DNA from: Pelomyxa schiedti
Lineage: Eukaryota > Evosea > Pelobiontida > Pelomyxidae
Length of the DNA stretch: 64,000 nt
Assembly (NCBI GenBank): GCA_020536535.1
Contig: JAHLWZ010000625.1
Span: forward strand, 671-64,670
Reading direction: 5' to 3'
The notes under the pieces are model-generated. The model made no database searches and had not been told where the DNA came from. It saw only the letters and a program-made list of their open reading frames with translations. A program made the position numbers and the translations under genes. Every line of letters begins with the position of its first letter. Position 1 is the first letter of the stretch. This document shows, one piece after another, positions 22,473 through 30,816 of the stretch.

Positions 22473-24546
22473 ATGGCAACGACACCAACCAAGGCGGGGC
22501 GCGCCCTCATTACTGGACCGGTGGGAGTGGGAAAAACTACTCTCATCGAATCGTAGGCTTTTTCGTCATTTAAGAAAAATGAGTATATATTTTTCCCTGT
22601 TTCTCTTACTCGTTTTCAGGTACTGCAGTGGGTGCTGGCGAGAATATTCATACGAGGGATCACTAGAGCCCTGTGTGTGTATTTAACCTAATTTGTTTCC
22701 GCTTCCCCTTTTTCCCTTAACGAAACCAAAAAGTGGAGGAAACAAGTTACGGTTGGGAGTACTGCAGTGATATTGGATTTGGAGGAGAGGTTATTGCTCC
22801 ACCAAGTTTATATCTTGCTCTCTAAACACAACTAAAGTTATGGACAAGAGGAGTTCTCAGCAATGCGAGAGATGCTGTATGTTTGCTTGGTCTGGTTCTT
22901 TTGTTGAGAACCTCATCTTTGTGATTTAGTTTCAGAAGAGCAAATGTTATTTTGATTTGTTTCTCCGTTGCGGACAGGGATTCTTTTGTTGAGGCAATAG
23001 ATACTTTTTATCCAATGGTAGATAGAATTTTGGAAGAACAGGTTTCCCTTTGTTTCCTGTAGTTGTTTTCACCCTCACATCTCTCAAGAGGCTGCTTTTT
23101 CTTGTTGGCTTAAAGTTAGACCTTGTTGGCACATCAGGTGCTTGGTTTTGTTTTCCGTAGTTTTGTTTCCTTAGTCAGTTGTTACTGAAGGCCCTTTTGT
23201 TACATTTCAGGAAGGGATTTCAGCAGCCATTAAAATTCAGGCCTATGGTTATTTTCAATGCAGGTTGAATTCAACATTGTTGGGATCTTCTGATGGATAG
23301 CTAGTTCAAAGAAGTATATTGGCTTGAATCACCTGTTCGACGAAGTGGCAAAGGCTGGTCTGTTCTCTACTGAGTCAGATACAAAAGTCTCAAAGAAATC
23401 TGGATTTTTTGGGTTCTTCTCAAGAAAATCCAGCAATGTACCCAAAGTAAACCGTGGTATTGTCTTCCCTATTTCCGGGTATGTATTCTCCGTAAAACAG
23501 CAACGTTAACACTTTATATAGTAAAATTAAAACCCAAAGATCCTTGGCTATTCTTCCAAAAGAAGTCTGGTTGTGTACGGAATACTTGCTGGTAAAATAG
23601 GCATAACAACTATTATTAGATATCCTGGAATACCTTGACTTTATTTCACTCATCCGATTATCTCGTACCTGTAAGCAACTCTATCACCTCGCAAAAACAG
23701 AGCCAATATGGTCAAATGCATCCGCCAGGCCATGGAGTTACCCAGGTCTCATCAAAGAGCAGAGTTGGAACAACACAAAATTTTCCTGGAACCCTGCCAT
23801 GTGCTTTCCTGATTATGTTCCTCCCTCACCAAGGAGAGTGAGTATCCTGTCCTCACCTTTTCTTCTTTCCTAAAACGTACAAAAGTCGAGTTCTCCTGTT
23901 TGCTTTGGCCCAAATTCCACAATCAAGATGTCCAATGGCAAAGAGTGCCGAATGAAAGATATTGCTGTTGGGGATCAAGTTGAGTACCACCTCATTGGAA
24001 ATGAAATGAATTTGTACAAGTCATTCGGCACTATTCGTTGCATTTGGAAGTATGACTTTTCACTGTACGTCTAAATTCCTAACGCAATTGTACAGATGTT
24101 CAATGCCAAAACCAACAAAAATGGTTGTTACAAAAAAGAAAACCCCAGAAGGAACAGAATCCATTCTCGAAATCACCCTTGATCACCCAGTGCTTCAAGA
24201 TTCCCTGACCAACAAATGGTGCATGCCGGCATCTATTCTCGGCGATCCTCACTTTTTCGACATTGACTGTGTTTACAACCTAGTTGTGGATTCAGCTCCA
24301 TCACCACTACAAACTCAAAGTCAACAACAAGAATCCCGGGAACCTGAACAGCCACACACAGAAGTGGTTCAAAGTCAGCCAGAGCCGCAGAGAGGAGGGG
24401 TTGTTGTTGGAGGACATGTGTGTTGCACCCTTGGAATGAATGTTCCAGGTCTGGAGGATTCATTCTGGGGAACTGAATGTGTTGTTAAGTGGCTTGAGAA
24501 GAGGCCAGACTTCCCAAATGTACACACATATTGTGCTGGGGACTGA
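22473..24546 (+). CDS. Rho-family GTPase fused to F-box and Hint (Vint-like) domain
   Basis: Twelve exons (22473-22552, 22620-22674, 22734-22789, 22838-22876, 22930-23041, 23089-23137, 23224-23263, 23305-23446, 23540-23591, 23620-23837, 23886-24049, 24096-24546) sum to 1458 nt, one 485-residue frame. Residues about 1-175 are a small GTPase: P-loop GPVGVGKTTLI, switch II region YGQEEFSAMREM, ANVILICFSVADRDSF, G4 LKLD within LVGLKLDL (Rho proteins have TKLD), and QCSSKKYIGLNHLFDEV like the Rho C-terminus. A basic tail to about residue 191 follows. Residues about 205-250 fit an F-box (DILEYLDFISLIRLSRTCKQ). From C287 (CFGPNSTIKMSNG) to the end is a Hint/Vint-like domain with DIAVGDQVEYH, LDHPV, VYNLVVD, CCTLG and FWGT. 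Hint domains cleave or splice their own polypeptide; F-boxes recruit SCF ubiquitin ligase. Confidence 0.83.
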
Positions 24547-24630
24547 GGTCGAGTTTCACTTCGTACAAACCATGGGAATGTAAATTGTCAGTACCAAAAA
24601 ATATGGGTATTGTATATTTGTGTTATTTAT

Positions 24631-25872
24631 TTATGAACTGCAGACAGAGTCTGTAACAGAAACGAGGTAGGCCGTTGGGAGTGGTTCTGTGCGGGTGTCA
24701 TTCCATAGACGGGCTCTCAGAATGAGGGAACCGGTGGGGGCATCCAGTAACCAAACTTCCAACTGGTTGTCTGCATTTTGTTGTGCTTCCAGAATGAAGG
24801 AACCCTGGATTGAGTGGCCACCACCTATTTCCTGCACAAAGCAGGGGGATTCCAGGCTGTTGGCATTGTACACCTCAAGTGGATTATCGCCAAAGAATTC
24901 GCTGGTAGCGGTAATTGCAAAGTGTGAGTTATCCATAGCGTAGTAATGATACCCCTGCAGTGGGATTGTTTGGGAAACAACCCGAGACGAAAAGGGAGAC
25001 GAGAATCTCAGCACGCCAGAATCGGGCACAGGTAATAGCACGCGGTCTTCAATTGCAGGAATTCCAGGAGAGAGCACAAGCACTGATCTGGCAGTGAATG
25101 CACCTATATCTAATTGGGTTCTGTTTGTATAAACCAGTGCGCATCCCTCACGTTGTTCTCGCAAGTCAGCAATTACAATTTCAGTCAAACATCCACCAGT
25201 CAGTGGATAGCCCATAAGAATGAGGTGGTTGGAGTCATAAATGAACCTTAACCAAAAGAATGACAGCACACCAGTGGGTTTCAGAATCTTCATGTGAGGC
25301 TCCACCACGCCCCACTCTTGTTCCTTGTTCACTTTCCAAAGGTGAATGTCACCGCTTGGCTGCGTAGATATTGCAACCCACTTGGAACTGAAGTCAAAGC
25401 AACTGCATTTCTCATCACCACAGAGTAAGGTCCTTCTCGGAATCCCAGGGGTGTTTACATTCCTTAAACTTGGAATAGCAGAATATCCACCCCCATGCAG
25501 GATTTGAACACCGCAATTGATCCAACCCGCGATGCTATTATAGTCTTCTCCCGTTGATATGTATTTCCACCCAGTGACCCCCAATGTCAGAGACACGCCG
25601 AATGCAACATATTGCCATCCCGGACTGGCTCGTGACAATGCGACGGTAACCACAGTGCTGGTCGGAACCACCCAATTCCTGCCAATGGATTCGATCAAGT
25701 CGCGGGACAGGCAAGCGGCGCTGCTGCGCCAACCGCGATTACGCAGAGCGCAGCACGCAAAGGCAATGAATTGTGGGTGGGAGAACAGTACGTGGCCCTC
25801 AACCAACGAGTAGTGGTGCACGTAGTGGCCCTCGAAATTCCCCATTCCTCCTTTCGTGGCCCCTTGCCCCAT
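24631..25872 (-). CDS. Propeller-like protein, paralogue A (possible N-myristoylation)
   Basis: A single intronless frame of 413 codons from the ATG at 25872. The first residues, MGQGATKGG, fit an N-myristoylation signal. A longer frame upstream uses a non-ATG codon and would overlap the neighbour. The protein has repeated short beta-rich units typical of propellers, such as SSKWVAISTQPSGDIHLWKV and LEVWLLDAPTGSLILRAR, but no clean WD dipeptides. The N-terminal block HPQFIAFACCALRNRGW resembles REQFVAFALSSHVRCG of the divergent neighbour at 25929. The two are ancient paralogues facing away from each other over 56 bp. The function is unknown; a protein-binding scaffold is likely. Confidence 0.8.
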   Translation of the reverse strand: MGQGATKGGMGNFEGHYVHHYSLVEGHVLFSHPQFIAFACCALRNRGWRSSAACLSRDLIESIGRNWVVPTSTVVTVALSRASPGWQYVAFGVSLTLGVTGWKYISTGEDYNSIAGWINCGVQILHGGGYSAIPSLRNVNTPGIPRRTLLCGDEKCSCFDFSSKWVAISTQPSGDIHLWKVNKEQEWGVVEPHMKILKPTGVLSFFWLRFIYDSNHLILMGYPLTGGCLTEIVIADLREQREGCALVYTNRTQLDIGAFTARSVLVLSPGIPAIEDRVLLPVPDSGVLRFSSPFSSRVVSQTIPLQGYHYYAMDNSHFAITATSEFFGDNPLEVYNANSLESPCFVQEIGGGHSIQGSFILEAQQNADNQLEVWLLDAPTGSLILRARLWNDTRTEPLPTAYLVSVTDSVCSS

Positions 25873-25928
25873 CTCCTTGAAACGGTTTATGTTCAGGGAA
25901 ATCTCGAAAAAGGATTTTGATTGATGTG
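25873..25928. promoter_or_regulatory. 56-bp shared spacer between divergent paralogues
   Basis: The two ATGs face outward with only 56 bp between them, so core promoters of both genes must overlap here or lie within the opposite coding region. I see no TATA box or other clear motif. Confidence 0.45.
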
Positions 25929-27233
25929 ATGGCGACAATCACCAGTAGGGGTGGGACTGTGAGGATTGTTCTTAATGCACGTGAGCAGTTTGTTGCGTTT
26001 GCTCTTTCTTCTCATGTCAGGTGCGGGAGTGAAAGCCCTGCGCGGGTCATTTTTGCCTACGGCGGACCGCTTCTGCTTAGGTACATGTGGCGTCTCATGT
26101 CTGGTTTCAGGCAAACTAGCACTCACCGTTCAGAGGTAGGCTCATCGGATTTGGGCTCTGGGGAGACTGGCTTTGATTGCTGGAGAGATGGGAGGTGGTG
26201 GATAAAGTTCAAGTGCAGAACTGTTGCTCGGGCATACGAGGCGTGGGCTTGGCGTTGGTGCACGGCCTGGGTGTCACCTTTGTTGTTGGGTGTCATTGGT
26301 GATGTTGTGGTGGAGAGGGTGGAAGAGAATACGCAGGGTTTTACGAGATATGGAACAGGTGGGTGGGTTGACCCTGCGCATTTAGTTGGGGTAAGGTTGG
26401 AGCCTGATGGGGTGTTTAGTTATCTCAGGAATTGTGTCACCGGCGAGCAAAAGCGCCTGTTCAAATGTGGGGATGACACTCTGGCTCAGGAGGTTGCCGG
26501 TGGGAAGTGGCTGGTCTGGTGGGGCTCTGATGGTGATTCTGACAAATTGGTTATTGTTGACCTGTGGGATCCACGGCCGGAGGAAACCCGCGTAGATTTT
26601 CACATCGCTCCAAGAGGGGATGGGAGTCATATGGAAGATAATGCGGCGCTTATAGCAAATAGGTGGGTGTTGGATCGTATAGTGATTTTGACTGTTCCGG
26701 AACGGAATGTGCTGGAATTGAGAGAAATTGACTTGCCGCTCACACGGGCAACGAATTATATTGTTACAACAGGTATGACAAGGTGTGGGCCAATACAGGA
26801 GATGAAGAGTGTGTCAAAAGTGCTATTTTTCAAGAACTCCTGGGGAATGGAAGCAAATTCATTCATTGGTTTGATTACAACTGATAATGAGGCACAAAGA
26901 AGTACTGTAATAAAAATTGATTCCACTGGGCAGATAGAAAATCTGGAAGTTGGAAAGCGGCTCTCTTTGAGTCAGCTCAACAAATCCCTGTTCGGGGTTG
27001 TCAAGAGCAACCTAAAGCATCAAAGGATACAGTTCGAAATCTGGGATACAAACAACACAAAAGGTCCGTGGAGAGTGATTCAACTGAATGACCACCAGAG
27101 CCTGACCACAGGTGCTGATGGGTTTATTTATCAGATTGATTCTAACCCCCAGTGGCAACACCGTATTAGTGTTATCGAGGCAAGTTCCGGTGTTGTTGTT
27201 TTTACCATAGAGCACCACTTTTTGTCGTTGTAA
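25929..27233 (+). CDS. Propeller-like protein, paralogue B
   Basis: An intronless frame of 434 codons from the ATG at 25929 to TAA. The N-terminal block has REQFVAFALSSHVRCG, followed by aromatic-rich sequence (WRDGRWWIKFKCRTVARAY). The body has beta-propeller-like strands such as GGKWLVWWGSD, KLVIVDLWDPRPEE and QFEIWDTNN, and ends SVIEASSGVVVFTIEHHF. It shares layout and length with the minus-strand neighbour. It also resembles a C-terminal fragment at 27326-27511. No enzymatic motif is present. Probable role is protein binding; nothing in the sequence fixes a pathway. Confidence 0.82.
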   Translation: MATITSRGGTVRIVLNAREQFVAFALSSHVRCGSESPARVIFAYGGPLLLRYMWRLMSGFRQTSTHRSEVGSSDLGSGETGFDCWRDGRWWIKFKCRTVARAYEAWAWRWCTAWVSPLLLGVIGDVVVERVEENTQGFTRYGTGGWVDPAHLVGVRLEPDGVFSYLRNCVTGEQKRLFKCGDDTLAQEVAGGKWLVWWGSDGDSDKLVIVDLWDPRPEETRVDFHIAPRGDGSHMEDNAALIANRWVLDRIVILTVPERNVLELREIDLPLTRATNYIVTTGMTRCGPIQEMKSVSKVLFFKNSWGMEANSFIGLITTDNEAQRSTVIKIDSTGQIENLEVGKRLSLSQLNKSLFGVVKSNLKHQRIQFEIWDTNNTKGPWRVIQLNDHQSLTTGADGFIYQIDSNPQWQHRISVIEASSGVVVFTIEHHFLSL

Positions 27234-27325
27234 TTTACAGACAAGCAAAAAGAAAGCTATTTTATTTGGGTCCATGATGCTCTCAAGAATCGTTAGTATC
27301 AACCAAAGTTGGGTTCCTCTGGAGC

Positions 27326-27511
27326 ATGGAATTGTGGGCAGGATGGGGAACCGACCCAGCTCAATCATCATCAGAGAAAGACAGTGGCAGTGGCACAAAA
27401 AAATTTCTTTCAGAGGTGCTTGTGTATGATGGTCAGACAGGTGCCGCGCCGCTCATGAAAAACCCGTTGAAACTGTTTTCTGTGTTTCCGGACATGAAAT
27501 ATCTCCAATAA
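27326..27511 (+). pseudogene. Remnant of a third propeller-like copy
   Basis: A 61-codon frame ends SEVLVYDGQTGAAPLMKNP then LKLFSVFPDMKYLQ. The phrase EVLVYDGQTGAAPL aligns with EVWLLDAPTGSLIL near the C-terminus of the paralogue at 24631-25872. No upstream exon of the same family is visible and it sits between two complete genes, so a decayed copy is likelier than a working gene. It could also be part of the 5' leader of the following ankyrin-like gene. Confidence 0.35.
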
Positions 27512-27517
27512 TAATAA

Positions 27518-29667
27518 ATGGACAGAAGGAGGCTCGACGCCGACCGCGTGTTGTGTATATCGCGAATTGTGTGGGAGTGCACCCTTAAGTGTCGCCACCT
27601 CCCACATCGAACAACTGACGAAGAAGTCTTCGACTCTGCCGTATCGCTAATGGCAGTGGCTGAAGCTCTGTTTCCCCTCGTGGCACTGGCCTGCAAGAAA
27701 GTATCCTCAGAGAATCCCTCTCAAAGCACATACTTTTCACTCGAGTGCGCCGGCGCGGCCGGCAGCCGAGCGTGCGTGACGTGGATTCTATCCCATAAGC
27801 CCCACAGAGCCATCAACAAGGAATGCCTTGCGGTGCTGTGGGGACTGTGCGGCGGCGGCCATTTGGAGCTCGCTATGAAACTGGCCGGCTCCCGGCGCGG
27901 TTCCAATCTTCCACCCGTTTCTATTGGCGGTGAGACCGGGACTGAGAATGTAGATAATGGGAGCAATAGGAGTGAGACTGAGGGGTGGGCTGGATTGAAG
28001 TGGTGCGGGGATGATGATGATGAATTTGTCCAGGAAGTGAGGAGTATAGGGAACCTGAACAAATTCGGTTTTTGTTCACTTCTACACAATGTGTGCGGAA
28101 ATGGGCACCTTGACGTGGCCAAGTGGGTGGTTTCTAGGTTTGGAATGAAGGAGCCTTGGGAATTTGCTGATTCACTTGCGAGAGCTTTGCATATGGGACA
28201 ACTTGAAGTGGCACAGTGGCTGATTGACACGGTTCCCTTGAAGGACCTTCAGAACTCCAAGCATGCTGACTTGCTGTGGTGTGCGTGTCACAGTGGGAAA
28301 GTAGAAGTTGCTGAATGGTTAGAAGCAAACTTTCCCGACGCTGTAGAGGCCCGCAGTTCTTCCACAATTTGGTGGTTTACCAGACAGAAAAATATAACAA
28401 ACACTAACCTTATCAAAATGAGCCAGTGGCTCGAAGACCGGTCAATTTCCAAAGCAGACCTACAGTCAATTTACAATGAGGAAGTCGTCAAATGGGCAGT
28501 TGACTTTTATGGAATCACTGTAGCAGAAAATGATTTAATCCATTCAGTGGACTTGGGGAATTTATGCCTTACCAAGTGGTATGTTTTAGAGAAGAATGTC
28601 TCTCCAACACCAGCTGTGTTTATTGCAGCTTGTGGCAACTTTGTTGATGAAGTTCCTGTTGTTCGGTGGTTATCAACTAGGCTTTCTTTTCCACTAACAC
28701 AACAATACCTTCGCCATGCTCTCTTCCAGTCACTGAGATCAGGAAACATCAGGATTGCAAATTGGTTGGAAGAAAATTTCCGCATTACGAGTCAGGATAA
28801 TGATTTTATGACATCCCCAACGACAACTATAGGAGAGCTATGCAAAGAAGCGGGGGCTGATGGAGCAGAGAAAGGTATCAAGTGGTTCCTCCAGCACAGC
28901 ACAAAGGGGATTTTATGGTGTGAAGAGGAGGCGGCTCGAATTCTCGAAATCTCCCTTAGGAAAAATGAGGCACCAGTGCAACTACTTCTGCTTGACACCT
29001 TTGGCCCAGCAGTTTTTCCGTACAACAAACACCGGGACCTCATGAAAAGGATACTGAGAGAAACAGTTTTCTGTGGACTTCCAAAAATACAGAGCCTGAT
29101 TTCCACTGTTGGACCAGACTTCTTCACCAAAGCCGAAGTGGCAGAGTCCCTCACAAATGATAACAGAGAAATTTCCAGTAAATCTGCCAAGTGGCTTATA
29201 ACTCAGTTTGGACTTGCTAAAGAGCATGTTACACGAAATAACCACATTTTATTGTGGAGCATGCTATCTCACCGGCACAACAAATGTGCGGAGTGGCTCA
29301 TCCGGACATTTAATATCTGTCTCCGAGAGGTTTTGAGTCTCAACATCGAGATGCAAATTAATCCCAACAATAGATGCACTCCCCACCAGTAAACATCTTG
29401 TGGGGCAACGTTGTCTCCACGGACTTGGAGACATGGAAAGTGCTACTGAGAGTATTCCCAACAGAACTGACCCCACAAATCGTCAAGAAACGCTTCTCGA
29501 AGTTCGTTATTGCATCTCCCATAACAGCTCAGTTCGTAATGCAGCATTTCCCCGGTGCCATCACAACCGAGGAAATCAGCCAAGCATCCTCCTCTTGCCC
29601 CTTCCATTTTGTCACTCTGGAGACCTGTTGCTGGGTGAATTCCCTTCGTTCTTCCCCTGGTTCTTGA
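27518..29667 (+). CDS. Ankyrin-like repeat protein 2
   Basis: Two exons (27518-29329 and 29374-29667) joined over a 44-bp GT-AG intron give 701 residues. The start MDRRRLDADRVLCISRIVWE leads into the family N-terminal block VAEALFPLVALACKKV, matching the other two members. About 12-15 degenerate ankyrin-like units follow, such as VCGNGHLDVAKWVVSRFGM, ALHMGQLEVAQWLIDTVPL, ACHSGKVEVAEWLEANFPD and SLRSGNIRIANWLEENFRI. Without the intron the frame would stop after CTPHQ; with it, it continues through NILWGNVVSTDLETWKVLL to SSPGS. The function is unknown beyond protein-protein contacts. Confidence 0.85.
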
Positions 29668-29797
29668 TTCCCAAAACAAACAAAATTAAATGTGGCAGTT
29701 TGCGTTGTTGATTCTCAATCTATTACTTCAATTCCCAGTGTTGGAATTCTTCGGCTAAAACAGTTTCGTATCGAGCCGCACCCGCACGAAACAGAAA

Positions 29798-30704
29798 ATG
29801 ACCACCACTAGCACAAAACACCCCGAACTCGCCAAGTTAGAACACGTAAACGTAGATGACTTGATGACACAAGGTCCTGTTGACAAAGACGGTTACCTCA
29901 GCAAGGCACAAACAAAACCCAAAACAAACACTTATCACCAAGCAAAAACAAGCGTTTTGTATTTTTGTGTAATTCTTTTTTTCCCAGGAAGGTGGCCACT
30001 TCAAGTCTTGGAAGAGACGCTGGTGCGTACTACGTGGAGCCACAAGTATCTCTTTATTATTCCATTACAATTACTGCTTTTTGTGCTTACATTTCCTTTT
30101 TTTTCCCCCTTCCATCCCCAAAGTGTACTACTTTGCAGCTCCACATTCATGCACATGCAAGGGAGCTGTTGTTCTTGACCCACACGCGGAGGCTGTTCCC
30201 GGAACCCCTTTCCACAAGAGCGATTCCAAACACAACTACTTCAGCCTCAAAACTCGGCAGAGGATGCTCTACATGTGCGCCATCTCCCAGGCCGAGATGG
30301 ACTCGTGGATATCCACCATCAATCTCATTGCCAAATCGCTCCTCCAGCAAGTACACGACCGGTCCCTCGTGAACACATCCGGCGACTTACCAACCCCACT
30401 GACGCTCTCGTCTTCCACCACTCCGGATATCAGTAATAGTCATTCCAGCAATAGCACAAGCTGCGGAAATTCCACTGGGAGCTCATCAAGTAACTCCACA
30501 GGGAGGTCTTACAGCGTTTCTGTCAATGCTGCGAATGCAAATGGTTCAAATGGTGCTAGGTCTAATAGCTTTGGTGCAGATGGCCCTGTGGCTGTGATTC
30601 CTTCTCTAGTGGCTATGCCCCTTCCTCTCCATGTTCCTCAGTCTAGCACTGCAAAGAGCAAGAAAAAAGCCACAGCTAATGAGGGTGATGACCTGGACTT
30701 GTAA
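29798..30704 (+). CDS. PH-domain protein with Ser/Asn-rich tail
   Basis: Three exons (29798-29905, 29988-30045, 30124-30704) sum to 747 nt, 248 residues. Residues about 30-130 are a pleckstrin-homology dom­ain: DKDGYLSK then EGGHFKSWKRRWCVL, MYYFAAPHS, NYFSLKTRQRMLYMCA and the closing helix SQAEMDSWISTINLIAKSL. PH domains bind phosphoinositides or proteins at membranes. The tail is low-complexity Ser/Asn/Thr and ends KSKKKATANEGDDLDL. The first intron begins with GC instead of GT (AAG|GCACAA), and the conserved GYLSK-EGG join requires it. The gene converges on the eIF2B delta gene with about 110 bp between stops. Confidence 0.9.
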
Positions 30705-30816
30705 CAACTAGCTAGTTGTAGTGGTTTTAATTTTTGAAAAACTGTATTCCATATTCCCAAAAGTTTTTGTTGTAGCATAATTGGTGGTAGGTGTTTTTGG
30801 GGGATTCTGACTGTGC

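Noticed and set aside
21878-22573. Plus-strand 231-codon frame before the Rho fusion
   Set aside because: It crosses the true ATG and first intron of the fusion gene in another frame and has no domain.
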